Shown piece after piece: positions 42,926 through 51,724 of a stretch of DNA of 55,452 nt; the stretch's first letter is position 1; each line of letters begins with the position of its first letter. The notes beneath the pieces are model-generated. The model did not search any database. It saw only the letters and a list, made by a program, of their open reading frames with translations, and was not told the DNA's origin. The position numbers and the translations under genes were made by a program. Source of the stretch: an uncultured Gemmiger sp. (GTDB lineage Bacteria > Bacillota > Clostridia > Oscillospirales > Ruminococcaceae); the NCBI GenBank assembly GCA_949295035.1, contig CASFJO010000030.1, positions 1 through 55,452 on the forward strand, given 5' to 3'.

Positions 42926-43489
42926 TCAAATCCTCCGTTCCATGCCTTTCATAAGGATATCCATCATCGCGTCCAGCGCCTGCTGGTAGCTCATCCCGCT
43001 CTTGGGAAAGGAGGGCGACGTGAGGAAATACTCCATGCTGCCAACGACCATGCCCTGAAATACCGGCAAGGAAAACGGTGCCAGTATGCCTTCGTCGATC
43101 CCCTGCCGCAGCAGTGCCAGGGTCGGCTCCCATCCGGTTTCCAGATGGCGGCGGATGCACCGGTAGACAGCAGGGTACTTTTCCGCCACCACCTCGATCC
43201 GGTACCAATCCACCTTCTGGTACTGCTCCGGCAGTACAATGATGAGCCGGCGGATCTTTTCCGCCAGGGTGAGGGCGGGATCGTCGATCACCTGCCGCTC
43301 GCACTGCTTGATCCGGGCAAAGCCGTGTTCCACCACCGCCAGCAGCAGTTCCTCTTTGCCGGCGAACATCCGGTACAGCGTTTTTTTGCTGATCCCCAGC
43401 GCGGCGGACAACTCGCTCATGGTAAAATGGGTGCCCTGTTCCGAAACCAGTTCCAGCGTTTTTTCCAGACAGCGCTCATACAGTTCCAC
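42926..43489 (-). CDS. TetR family regulator of the galactoside operon
   Basis: 187 residues; GTG start with AAGGAGG seven bases upstream. The HTH is in FTMSELSAALGISKKTLYRMFAGKEELL (about 22-50). The C-terminal helical ligand domain is unassigned. It is the first gene of the operon, three bases before the GH2 gene, and a promoter with an inverted repeat just downstream of the start site suggests autorepression relieved by a sugar-derived inducer. Confidence 0.93.
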   Translation of the reverse strand: MELYERCLEKTLELVSEQGTHFTMSELSAALGISKKTLYRMFAGKEELLLAVVEHGFARIKQCERQVIDDPALTLAEKIRRLIIVLPEQYQKVDWYRIEVVAEKYPAVYRCIRRHLETGWEPTLALLRQGIDEGILAPFSLPVFQGMVVGSMEYFLTSPSFPKSGMSYQQALDAMMDILMKGMERRI

Positions 43490-43519
43490 CGCCGGCCCTC
43501 CTTACATGTCTCGCCTGGA

Positions 43520-43547
43520 GGAAACCAATTTTAATTTTTCGGTTTCC
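43520..43547. promoter_or_regulatory. Candidate TetR operator
   Basis: Inverted repeat GGAAACC - 14 bases - GGTTTCC, starting about 10 bases downstream of the tetR -10 box, well placed to block the promoter or early elongation. Confidence 0.55.
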
Positions 43548-43557
43548 ATCTGTTCCT

Positions 43558-43586
43558 ATTATACCCTTGCCCCCAGGCGCTTGCAA
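43558..43586 (-). promoter_or_regulatory. Promoter of tetR-GH2-GPH-GH36
   Basis: Minus-strand TTGCAA (43581-43586), 17 bases, TATAAT (43558-43563). Confidence 0.82.
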
Positions 43587-43601
43587 TCGGGCAAAAAAAA
43601 T

Positions 43602-43625
43602 CGTCGCTTTCCGCAAAAAGCGACG
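43602..43625 (-). terminator. Terminator of yesMN
   Basis: CGTCGCTTT / AAAGCGACG, 9-bp stem, then A and eight T residues on the minus strand, 37 bases after the YesN stop. Confidence 0.9.
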
Positions 43626-43662
43626 AAGGGATTTGGCGATCCTGCTGCGGGCCACCGGTGGG

Positions 43663-45171
43663 TCACGGCCCGTCCCGGCGGCTGATCTGCTGGTAATAGT
43701 TGGGGGTCTGGCCAAAACTTTTTTTGAAGGCGGTGGAAAAATAGCTCACGCTGGAAAATCCCACTTCCTCCGCGATCTCATAGATCTTTTTGTCGGTTTT
43801 TTCCAAAAGTTCCAGCGCCCGCTTCATCCGTAAATTGTTGAGAAAGGTGCTGAAATTGACGCCGGTCTCTTTTGTGAACATCCGGCTGAAATGCTCCGGG
43901 CTGAAGGACAGCCGCGCCGCCACCAGGGTCAGCGAGATCTTTTCTGAATAGTGGTCCTCCAGATACTCGATCGCCATGCGTACCGGTTCTGAACAGGCAT
44001 ACGGTGTTTGCAGCCGCTCCGAAAGCGGCGCAAACTCCCGATCGACGATCTGTTCCATCCGGGAAAACGCTTCACACAGCCGGATCTCTTTCTCGACCCG
44101 TTCGATCTTGCGGTCAGCGGCCTCTTCCTCCTGCTCCAGCGTAAAGCGCAGCATAGTGGCCACCAGATCGCCTGCCAGCTGTTTGACCTTTTGCAGATCG
44201 GCAGGACGCTCCCGCCGGATCTCCTCCAGCGCGCGGTCCTTGAGCGCCAGTACCTCGGCATAATTCTGCTTGAGCAGTTCCCGGCTCATCGCCGTGCGCA
44301 GATTCAGCGCGTGGCGGGAAAGCGTGCCCCCCGCCGTTTCCTGCCAGAACAGGCGCTTGTCCGGAAAATAAAAATGCAGCCGGCAGCGGGCCTGGGCGGC
44401 CGCCAGCGCTTGCGGCAGTATGGCCAGCCGATACCCAATATCGCTCAGCCCCACCACAAACGGCTGAAACTCCACGGTCCTGCGCCAGCTTTCCACCATG
44501 GCAAGGTAGCTGGCTTCGCTTTGCAGGTTCCCCACTAAAAGCAGATGTTCATGCCCCAACGGGGCCATCACCAGGCAGCGCACGCCGGACATATCGGCGG
44601 AAAATCGCCTTGCCCACGCCAGATCCGCGCCGTCCCTGCTCCACACGTCGGCGGCAAACAGCAGCCCGTCCTTCCAGGGGGCTCCCTGACGGCGGACCAT
44701 ACTCTCGGACAGGGGGCCTTCCTCCTGGCCGCCGGCCGCCAGCCGCAGCAAAAAACGTTCCGCCCGGCGCACATCCTCGTCCCGGCCGTCCTCGTCCCGC
44801 CGGCGCGCTGCGGCGGCCGCTTTGTTCAGGATCTGCGCCAGATACTGCTCGTTGAGTTCGGTCTTGAGGATATACTCCGCCGCTCCCTGCTTCAGCGCCC
44901 GGCGCGCATAGTCAAAATCCTCGTGGCTGGTAAGCACGATCATACAGGCGGGGCCTATTTCCTTCATCCGCCGCATCATCTCCAGCCCATCCATGCCGGG
45001 CATCTTGATATCGGTGACCACGATGTCCGGCTTTTCCCGCCGGTAGATCTCCAGCGCCTGCTGCCCGCCGGAAGCCGCGCCGCATACCGCAAAGCCTTCG
45101 ATACGGTCCACGCGGTACTGCAGCCATTGGCGGATGGGCGCCTCGTCGTCCACAACTAATACTTTCAACAT
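43663..45171 (-). CDS. AraC-type response regulator (YesN-like)
   Basis: 502 residues. Receiver (1-120) with VVDDE, phospho-acceptor Asp in DIVVTDIKMPGMDG (about 55), and a Lys equivalent in YILKTE. A poorly conserved middle region (about 125-395) follows, then a C-terminal pair of AraC helix-turn-helix motifs (about 400-498: ISLTLVAARLSFSPEHFSRMF, IYEIAEEVGFSSVSYFSTAFKKSFG). It is encoded seven bases overlapping the end of its kinase. Probably activates a nearby carbohydrate or organosulfur operon. Confidence 0.95.
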   Translation of the reverse strand: MLKVLVVDDEAPIRQWLQYRVDRIEGFAVCGAASGGQQALEIYRREKPDIVVTDIKMPGMDGLEMMRRMKEIGPACMIVLTSHEDFDYARRALKQGAAEYILKTELNEQYLAQILNKAAAAARRRDEDGRDEDVRRAERFLLRLAAGGQEEGPLSESMVRRQGAPWKDGLLFAADVWSRDGADLAWARRFSADMSGVRCLVMAPLGHEHLLLVGNLQSEASYLAMVESWRRTVEFQPFVVGLSDIGYRLAILPQALAAAQARCRLHFYFPDKRLFWQETAGGTLSRHALNLRTAMSRELLKQNYAEVLALKDRALEEIRRERPADLQKVKQLAGDLVATMLRFTLEQEEEAADRKIERVEKEIRLCEAFSRMEQIVDREFAPLSERLQTPYACSEPVRMAIEYLEDHYSEKISLTLVAARLSFSPEHFSRMFTKETGVNFSTFLNNLRMKRALELLEKTDKKIYEIAEEVGFSSVSYFSTAFKKSFGQTPNYYQQISRRDGP

Positions 45172-46943
45172 GGTTCCTCTTTCTGCCGTGTATCCCCCGC
45201 GGGGATACGCAGCGTGATGCGGGTGCCCTGGCCGGGCGTGCTCTCGATCTGCAGGCCCCAGGGCTCGCCATAATACAGGCGGATACGTTCGTGCACGTTG
45301 CGCACCCCCAGATGGGGGCGGCCGTCGTCGGTTTGGCTGTCCATGATCTGGCGGATCCGGTCGGCGCTCATGCCCGCCCCATTGTCCTCCACCTGGATGC
45401 AGACGGTGTCTCCCTGGCGGCGGGCCACCACCGTGATCACGCCGTTTCCGGCATCCATGTCGATGCCGTGCATCAGAGAATTTTCCACCAACGGCTGCAC
45501 CAGCAGTTTGGGAATGAGGCAGTCGGCCGCCTGCTCGTCAAACTCGATCAAGGCGTCAAAGCTGTCGCCATAGCGGAATTTTTGCAGTTCCACATACTGG
45601 CGGAGGGATTCCATCTGGCTGCGCACCGTGACCATCTCATTGGGGGAGGACAGACTGCTGCGCAGGATCTGGATAAAGGTGGTCAGCATCCGGCCTGCCT
45701 CCTGGTTGCGGTGCATATCCACCATGCACTGGATGGAGAACAGGGTGTTGTACATAAAATGCGGGTTGATCTGCGCCTGAAGCCAGTTCAGTTCGATCCG
45801 CCGCTTTTGCTCCTCCTTGGTGCGCACGCTGGCGATCAGCTCCCGGATGCGGGCCAGCATACCGGTCATGCCCCGGCTCAGATCGTCCGCCTCGGTAAAA
45901 CCGCCGGTGGAAAAGGTTCGGTTCAGATCGCCCTGTTCCACCGCCTTGACGTCGTCCCGCAGGCGGCGGATGGGCCGTGCGATCTGGCCGGAAAAGTGCC
46001 AGGCCAGCGCCGCGCCGCCCGCCATAGTAAGCAGCGCCATCACCACCACCACCCGGCGGATGCGCTCGATCGGCTCCAGCACATTGGCCATAGGGATCTC
46101 TTCAAAAACCGTAAAGCTGCTTTCCGGATCGTAGTGCCGGGTAAACAGGGCCGCCCGCCCGGCGATATCGGTGATGATATAGTCGTTTTCACCGAACATC
46201 CGCTCCAGATTGCTCATGCTGAAGTAAGAAAACCCGATGATCTGTTCCAGATTGCTGGAAACGATCCGGCCGCCCGGATCGGTGACATAGATGTTGCTCT
46301 CCTCGCTGATCACATCGGAATAGGTACGCCACAGCTGGCGCTCATCGGCGTTGACCATCAGATAGCCCAGCACCTCATCCCCATCGGTGATGGTGCGGGC
46401 GGCGGAAAAGGAGTTGATGCCCAGCGCCTTGTCCCGGTAGCTGGCCACATCCACGATGTCGCCGGCGGCATAGTAGATGTCCTTATACCAGATCTTGATC
46501 TGGGGATTCATGTAATCGTAGTCGTCCGGTACCGGCAAAGAACAGTATGCGATCCCGTCCGCCGAGAGAAAGATTGTGTAAAACTCCAGGTTCACCTGGT
46601 TAAAGGACACCTGCAGCTGGCGGGTCACCTGATCCATATAGGCGCAAAACTCCTCCGCGCTGTCCTCGTTCAGTTCGGCAACATACTGGCGGAACCGCAC
46701 ATCGGTGCAGTACAGGTCGGACAGGGTATAAGCGTTGGCCTTGAACTGGCGGGCCCGCTCGGAGATCTGGCGCAGCACGTCGGTGCGGTTGGTGGCGATC
46801 TCCCGAATGAAGCTGGTCTGGAAAAACCAGAACGCTCCCGCGCTGAGAAGCAGGATGATGACCGTATTCACACAGACCAGGGTCAGCATGGTGCGGGTGC
46901 GCACGCTGTACCAGCGGCGGCGCAGTTCCTCCTTCCGCTTCAT
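45165..46943 (-). CDS. Sensor histidine kinase (YesM-like)
   Basis: 592 residues. TM1 (about 16-36), an extracellular Cache-type domain (about 40-295), TM2 (about 297-320), HAMP (about 322-375), then the His_kinase segment with phospho-acceptor in AQINPHFMYNTLFSIQ (about 392-407), and an ATPase domain with LVQPLVENSLMHG and DNGAGMS. GAAAGGAGG before the ATG. A TATAAT box lies at 46977-46982, just upstream, with a poor -35. Confidence 0.95.
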   Translation of the reverse strand: MKRKEELRRRWYSVRTRTMLTLVCVNTVIILLLSAGAFWFFQTSFIREIATNRTDVLRQISERARQFKANAYTLSDLYCTDVRFRQYVAELNEDSAEEFCAYMDQVTRQLQVSFNQVNLEFYTIFLSADGIAYCSLPVPDDYDYMNPQIKIWYKDIYYAAGDIVDVASYRDKALGINSFSAARTITDGDEVLGYLMVNADERQLWRTYSDVISEESNIYVTDPGGRIVSSNLEQIIGFSYFSMSNLERMFGENDYIITDIAGRAALFTRHYDPESSFTVFEEIPMANVLEPIERIRRVVVVMALLTMAGGAALAWHFSGQIARPIRRLRDDVKAVEQGDLNRTFSTGGFTEADDLSRGMTGMLARIRELIASVRTKEEQKRRIELNWLQAQINPHFMYNTLFSIQCMVDMHRNQEAGRMLTTFIQILRSSLSSPNEMVTVRSQMESLRQYVELQKFRYGDSFDALIEFDEQAADCLIPKLLVQPLVENSLMHGIDMDAGNGVITVVARRQGDTVCIQVEDNGAGMSADRIRQIMDSQTDDGRPHLGVRNVHERIRLYYGEPWGLQIESTPGQGTRITLRIPAGDTRQKEEPC

Positions 46944-47005
46944 GGCGGGGCCTCCTTTCGGTTTGGGATCGCTCTTATTATACCAGACCTCCGCAAAAGC
47001 GGAAA

Positions 47006-47035
47006 GCGGGGCCGGGGCCAGCGCCCCGGCCCCGC
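47006..47035 (-). terminator. Terminator of the sulfatase operon
   Basis: GCGGGGCCGGGGC / GCCCCGGCCCCGC, 13-bp stem, then TTTCCGCTTTT on the minus strand; 8 bases after the sulfatase stop, and overlapping the yesM promoter region. Confidence 0.7.
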
Positions 47036-47043
47036 GCCGCGGA

Positions 47044-48513
47044 TCAGTATTTGCCGATGCGCAGCGGAAGGGTATCTTCGGTCTGGATCAGCCGGTCCAG
47101 CAGACGGCGCAGCAGACCTTGCTTTATATCGGCGTAGTCCGGATCGTCCCAGTGGTTGACGAACTCCTCCGGGTCCCGCACCCGGTCGTACAATTCGCCG
47201 AAGGCCTCGCCCGCGTAGTAGGTGAGTTTGTATTCCCGGGTGGTGAGGGTCTTGACCATCAGGCCCCAGTCGTAGCAGTTGAACTCGGTGAGGGCGCAGT
47301 CCCGCCCGGCGCCGGCGTCGCCCCGCAGGATGGGAGCCATGCTCATCCCCTGCACCCCGTTTGGCGCCGGCACGCCCGCCAGGTCCAGCAGGGTGGGCAT
47401 CACGTCCACATGCTCGGTGATCTGGGTGTAGCGGGAACCCTTGGGTACCACGCCGGGCCAGCTGACGATCATGGGCGCCTTGATCAGGCAGTCGTAATGG
47501 AAGGGCCCCTTGAACAGCAGGCCGTGGTCCCCCAGCATCTCGCCGTGGTCGTTGGTAAACAGGATGAGGGTGTCCTCTTCCAAGCCCTGCTGCTTCAGGG
47601 CTTCCAGCACCCGGCCGATGTTCTCGTCGATCAGGGTGATCATGCCGTAGTAGGCGGCCTTCACCTCGCCCCACTGACGGTCGGTCAGGCGGCGATAGTC
47701 GTACTTCTCGTTGCTGCATCCGCGGCCGGTGCGGTGGCGACGGAAATGGGGCGGTTTGTCCTCCAGTTCCCCTTCCCGGAACAGCGGCTTTGCCAGGATA
47801 TCCGGGTCGTACATGGTGGAGTAGGGGGCCGGCGGATCAAAGGGATGATGCGGGTCCACAAAGCTGCACAAAGCAAAGAAGGGGCGCTCGTTTCCGGTGT
47901 CCCGGATCAGGTCGATCATCCGGTCGGCGATCCAGGCGGACTGATGGTACCGGGGATCAATGTCGCTGGGATACACCTGGGGCGGACCGCTCAGGTCCTT
48001 GTCGGCGGCGCTGGCCCGGTCCTCTTTGGCCTTGCGCTCACCTTGCATCTTCACCACCTCATAGTCCCGGGGGCTGACCTCTTTCAGCCAGTCCAGATAC
48101 TCGCCGGTCTTGCAGTCGCAGGTGGTGTGGATCACCTCAAAGCCGTAGTTGTCGTCGGGCCAGTCGTCCTCCTCGTTCACCTTGGGCATGAACTGGGTGG
48201 TGAAGTGCATCTTGCCGATGGCGGCGGTGCGGTACCCCGCGTCCCGCAGCACTTCCGGCAGGCAGATCTCCGCGTCCCGCAGCGGGATGCCGTTGTCCCG
48301 GGTGCCGTGGTTGCGGGGATACCGCCCGGTAAGCAGCGAGCAACGGGAAGGCGAACACACCGGATTCTGCACAAAGTGGTTGTCGAAGGTGGAACCGTTC
48401 AGCGCCAGCGAGTCGATGTTCGGCGTATGGATCTGGTTGTTGCCGTAGCATCCCAGCGCGTCGAACCGCAGCTGGTCGGCCATAAACAGGATGATGTTGG
48501 GTCGTTTTTTCAT
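47044..48513 (-). CDS. Type I sulfatase
   Basis: 489 residues. The start chosen at 48513 (GGTGG upstream) follows two bases after the ATPase stop. N-terminal metal Asp in NIILFMADQLR (D13) and the formylglycine motif VCSPSRCSLLTGRYP, with C53 to be converted to formylglycine. A Cys-type site in an anaerobe calls for a radical-SAM sulfatase-maturating enzyme, not present in this window. No signal peptide, so it would act in the cytoplasm after import. Overall length and NHGTRDNG motif fit choline-sulfatase/arylsulfatase-like enzymes; phosphonate monoester hydrolase is an alternative. Confidence 0.92.
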   Translation of the reverse strand: MKKRPNIILFMADQLRFDALGCYGNNQIHTPNIDSLALNGSTFDNHFVQNPVCSPSRCSLLTGRYPRNHGTRDNGIPLRDAEICLPEVLRDAGYRTAAIGKMHFTTQFMPKVNEEDDWPDDNYGFEVIHTTCDCKTGEYLDWLKEVSPRDYEVVKMQGERKAKEDRASAADKDLSGPPQVYPSDIDPRYHQSAWIADRMIDLIRDTGNERPFFALCSFVDPHHPFDPPAPYSTMYDPDILAKPLFREGELEDKPPHFRRHRTGRGCSNEKYDYRRLTDRQWGEVKAAYYGMITLIDENIGRVLEALKQQGLEEDTLILFTNDHGEMLGDHGLLFKGPFHYDCLIKAPMIVSWPGVVPKGSRYTQITEHVDVMPTLLDLAGVPAPNGVQGMSMAPILRGDAGAGRDCALTEFNCYDWGLMVKTLTTREYKLTYYAGEAFGELYDRVRDPEEFVNHWDDPDYADIKQGLLRRLLDRLIQTEDTLPLRIGKY

Positions 48514-48515
48514 CG

Positions 48516-49271
48516 TTACCACCATTTGATCAGGTCGGTGACCTCATCCCGCAGCTTGTTGAAGGCCACGTCGGTCACGTCCCGGGGACGGGGCAGATCG
48601 TTGATGATCTCCTTCTTGATGCCGGTGGGTTTGTTGGTCAACACCAGGATGCGCTCGCTCAGGTAGACCGCCTCTTCAATGTTGTGGGTAATGAAGATCA
48701 CGGTGGTGCCGGTGCGCTGCCACAGATTGATCAGCTCATCCTCCAGCTTGTAGCGCAGCGAGTTGTCCAGCTGGCCGTAGGGTTCGTCCATCAGCAGAAG
48801 ATCCGGCTCCACGGCAAAGGCGCGGGCAATGCTCACCCGCTGCAGCATACTGGCGGAGAGTTGACCGGGGTAGTAATTGCGGTACTCGGTCAGGCCCACC
48901 AGACCCAGCATCTCATCCACCTGCTTTTGGATCTTGTCCTTGGGCCATTTTTTGATCTTCAGGCCGTAGGCGATGTTCTCCTCCACGGTGGCCCAGGGAA
49001 AGGAGGAATACTCCTGAAAGATATAGGCCACGTTGTGTTTGGCCAGATCCACCGGCTCATCGTTTATGCGGATCTCGCCGCTGGTCAGCTGGTAGACCCC
49101 CAGCTTGGTCAGGCAGTTGAGGAAGGTGGTCTTGCCGCAGCCGGTGGGGCCCACCACACAGAGAAACTCGCCCCGTTTCACATCAAAGGAGATGTCGTTC
49201 AGCACCAGAAGGTCGCCAAACTTTTTGGTCATGTGGGAAACCTTGACCAGGATCTCGTCGTTTTTGCTCAT
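48516..49271 (-). CDS. ABC transporter ATP-binding protein (SsuB/TauB/NrtD type), copy 2
   Basis: 251 residues. Walker A GPTGCGKTT, Q-loop FQEYSSFPW, signature LSASMLQRVSIARA (LSxxxxQR), Walker B LLLMDEPYGQLD, H-loop THN. AAGGAGG before the ATG and a 12-base gap after the other ATPase. With its partner it forms the heterodimeric motor for the two permeases. Confidence 0.95.
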   Translation of the reverse strand: MSKNDEILVKVSHMTKKFGDLLVLNDISFDVKRGEFLCVVGPTGCGKTTFLNCLTKLGVYQLTSGEIRINDEPVDLAKHNVAYIFQEYSSFPWATVEENIAYGLKIKKWPKDKIQKQVDEMLGLVGLTEYRNYYPGQLSASMLQRVSIARAFAVEPDLLLMDEPYGQLDNSLRYKLEDELINLWQRTGTTVIFITHNIEEAVYLSERILVLTNKPTGIKKEIINDLPRPRDVTDVAFNKLRDEVTDLIKWW

Positions 49272-49283
49272 CGTGTGGCCTCC

Positions 49284-50060
49284 TTACAGGGTATCGTCGC
49301 AGATCTCTTCGATCTGGCGGCGGATCTCCAGGAACGCCGGGTCGCTGTAAGAGCGGGGCCGCGGCAGATCCACCCGGATCTCCTGCTTGATGTGGGTGGG
49401 GGTGTTGGTCAGGATCACGATCCGGTCGGCCAGATAGACGGCCTCCTCGCTGTTGTTGGTCACAAAGACGACGGTGCGCTTTTCCTTCTGCCAGATCTTC
49501 TCCAGTTCCGCCTCCATCATGTAACGGGTCTGGGCGTCCAGATGTCCGAAGGGCTCGTCCATGAGCATGACCTTGGGGTCGTTGGCATAAGCCCGGGCGA
49601 TGCCCACACGCTGGCGCATGCCGCCGGACAGCCGGTTGGGAAAACTCTTCTCATACCCGGTCAGCCCCACCAGATCAATGAAGTACTGGGCCCGCTGCCG
49701 GCGCTCCTTCTTGGGCAGATGGCGGCTTTTGGGGCCGAACTCCACGTTGCCCATCACGGTGCAGAAGGGAAACAGCGCGGTAGTCTGGTAGACCACACCC
49801 CGGTCCGGGCCGGGTGCGGTGACCTTTTTGCCGTCCACCGTTACCTCGCCGGCGGTGGGCAGCTGCAGACCCGCGATCAGGTTCAGCAGGGTGGTCTTGC
49901 CGCACTGGCCGGGCCCGAACAGCACCACAAATTCATTTTCCTGCACTTCCAGGTCCACATCCCGGACCACTTCGTTGGTCTTGTGTTCGCTCATGTAGGT
50001 CTTGCCCACGCCATGCAGCGAGATGACCGGCTCCCTATTCAGCCCTCCATGATGTTCCAC
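49284..50060 (-). CDS. ABC transporter ATP-binding protein (SsuB/TauB/NrtD type), copy 1
   Basis: 258 residues from a GTG at 50060 (AAAGGAGG eight bases upstream); a TTG two codons earlier is too close to the site. Walker A GPGQCGKTT, Q-loop VVYQTTALFPF, signature LSGGMRQRVGIARA, Walker B VMLMDEPFGHLD. The H-loop position reads VTNNSEEA, i.e. Asn in place of the catalytic His seen in copy 2 (FITHNIEEA). This suggests an asymmetric ATPase pair with one degenerate site. Overlaps the permease gene by 22 bases. Confidence 0.94.
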   Translation of the reverse strand: MEHHGGLNREPVISLHGVGKTYMSEHKTNEVVRDVDLEVQENEFVVLFGPGQCGKTTLLNLIAGLQLPTAGEVTVDGKKVTAPGPDRGVVYQTTALFPFCTVMGNVEFGPKSRHLPKKERRQRAQYFIDLVGLTGYEKSFPNRLSGGMRQRVGIARAYANDPKVMLMDEPFGHLDAQTRYMMEAELEKIWQKEKRTVVFVTNNSEEAVYLADRIVILTNTPTHIKQEIRVDLPRPRSYSDPAFLEIRRQIEEICDDTL

Positions 50061-50821
50061 GAGCAAAGCCTCCTTTCAACGACCCGCATCAGGGTGGCCA
50101 GCAGCATGCCGACCAGCCCGATCACGATCATACCCACCATGACCAGCGTGATGTTCAGGGTGTCGCTGCCGCGCTGGATCATCCAGCCGCAGCCCTCCTG
50201 AGCGCCCACCATCTCGGCGGCCAGCACGGCCATCCAGCTGGTGGACAAAGCCACCTGCATGCCGGCAAAGATCTGCGGCGTGCAGGAGGGCAGGATCACC
50301 CGGAAAAAGATTTCCCGTTCGCTGGTGCCCAGCATCCGGGCGCATCCCACCAGCTCCGGGTCCACGTTCTGGGCGCCGGTGTAAGCGTTCAGGGTCACGT
50401 TGGTAAAGGCGCCGATGCCGCACAGAATGTACTTGGATGTCTCACCGATACCAAAGAACAGGATGACCAGCGAGATCCAGGCGATGGGCGGGATCGGGCG
50501 CAGCAGTTCAAACACCGGCTTGAAGATGGCCTCGGCCCATTTGGATGTGCCCATGGCCACCCCCAGTACGATACCCAGCACGGTGGCCACGCCAAAGCCC
50601 ACCAGTACCCGGCGCAGGCTCACCAGCAGATGCCCGGTGATGACCTCGCTGCCGATGGGGGTGTAGAAGGACTCGAACAGCAGCTTCAGCACGGCAATGG
50701 GATCGGGAGTGGTGTTTTTGACGGGAGTAAAGGTGGTAAGGAACCACCACAGAATAAAGAAACTGGCAATGGCCGCAACGGCGTATACCGTTTTTTCGGG
50801 GTCAAAACGTTTTGTTTTCAT
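50039..50821 (-). CDS. ABC transporter permease (SsuC/TauC type), copy 2
   Basis: 260 residues, about six spans, with the EAA loop AQNVDPELVGCARMLGTSEREIFFRVILPSCTPQI. It belongs to the nitrate/sulfonate/taurine permease group. Start ATG overlaps the upstream permease stop by four bases (ATGA). Confidence 0.94.
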   Translation of the reverse strand: MKTKRFDPEKTVYAVAAIASFFILWWFLTTFTPVKNTTPDPIAVLKLLFESFYTPIGSEVITGHLLVSLRRVLVGFGVATVLGIVLGVAMGTSKWAEAIFKPVFELLRPIPPIAWISLVILFFGIGETSKYILCGIGAFTNVTLNAYTGAQNVDPELVGCARMLGTSEREIFFRVILPSCTPQIFAGMQVALSTSWMAVLAAEMVGAQEGCGWMIQRGSDTLNITLVMVGMIVIGLVGMLLATLMRVVERRLCSWNIMEG

Positions 50822-51621
50822 CCGCGTCGGCCTCCCTTGACGAATTTCTTTTCCAGCGCGTTCAGCCCTACGGTAAAGATCGTGCCGATCAGGCCGATGG
50901 TCAGCATGGCCACCACGATCAGGTCAGCCCGGGCCAGGCTGCGGTTGAGCTGGATCATGTAGCCAAGGCCCTTGTTGGAGGCCAGCATCTCCGCGGCGCA
51001 CAAGGTCATCCAGGCGGTGCCCAGCGAGATGCGCAGGCCGGTGAAGATCAGCGGCAGCGCGGTGGGGATGGCCACCGTGAACAGCATCTCCCGGCGGGAG
51101 GCGCCGAAGGTCTGGGCCACCCACAGATGCACGGGCTTGGTCTGCTTGATGCCCGCGTAGGCGTTGATGACGCAGGGCACAAAGGCGGACACGAAAATGA
51201 TGGCGGCTTTGGCGCCGAGGCCAATGCCGAACCACAGGATCATCAGGGGGATCCAGGCGATGGTGGGCACCGGACGGATCAGGTCAAACAGCGGGGTCAC
51301 GAACAGGTCCACCCGGCGGAACCAGGCCATGGCGATCCCCAGCGGCACCCCCACCAGCGCCCCCAGAAGATAGCCGGTCAGGGCCACCTGCAGGCTGGCG
51401 ATGATATGGCCGAACAGGGTCGCGCCGTCGGGATTGGTCTGGGTCAGTTTCTGGATAAAAGCTTCCACCACCTGCACCGGGCTGGGCAGCACATAGTCGG
51501 GTTTCAGGTGCAGCACGGCGGTACACAGATACCACACCCCAAAGAACACGCACAGCGAGATCACCGACACGATGCCGAATTTGATCCGCTCTTTGCGTTT
51601 TTGAACGGCGTATTCATTCAA
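50818..51621 (-). CDS. ABC transporter permease (SsuC/TauC type), copy 1
   Basis: 267 residues, six spans, EAA loop KPVHLWVAQTFGASRREMLFTVAIPTALPLI. TTG start with AAAGGAGAG eight bases upstream. It is separated from the binding-protein gene by a hairpin at 51648-51689. Pairs with copy 2 as a heterodimeric membrane channel. Confidence 0.94.
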   Translation of the reverse strand: MNEYAVQKRKERIKFGIVSVISLCVFFGVWYLCTAVLHLKPDYVLPSPVQVVEAFIQKLTQTNPDGATLFGHIIASLQVALTGYLLGALVGVPLGIAMAWFRRVDLFVTPLFDLIRPVPTIAWIPLMILWFGIGLGAKAAIIFVSAFVPCVINAYAGIKQTKPVHLWVAQTFGASRREMLFTVAIPTALPLIFTGLRISLGTAWMTLCAAEMLASNKGLGYMIQLNRSLARADLIVVAMLTIGLIGTIFTVGLNALEKKFVKGGRRG

Positions 51622-51647
51622 GCAAGATCCTCTCCTTTCGGAAAAAG

Positions 51648-51689
51648 GGGCGGCAAATGCGGCGGAGCATCCCCCTGCATTTGCCGCCC
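51648..51689 (-). terminator. Attenuator between binding protein and permeases
   Basis: GGGCGGCAAATGC / GCATTTGCCGCCC, 13-bp perfect stem with a 16-base loop, then CTTTTTCC on the minus strand. Located 35 bases after the lipoprotein stop; partial termination would give excess binding protein over the membrane complex. Confidence 0.75.
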
Positions 51690-51724
51690 TCTGCCTTTTC
51701 AGGTCATACGGCCGGGCCGCGGGC

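Noticed and set aside
40490-43534. Open frame of about 1000 codons on the plus strand across the GH2 and TetR genes
   Set aside because: Same cause: antisense shadow of recognisable genes, with low-complexity translation.
43663-46943. Assigning YesMN specifically to the sulfatase operon
   Set aside because: It lies downstream on the same strand, but a terminator separates them and the galactoside operon is equally near; the target cannot be read from sequence.
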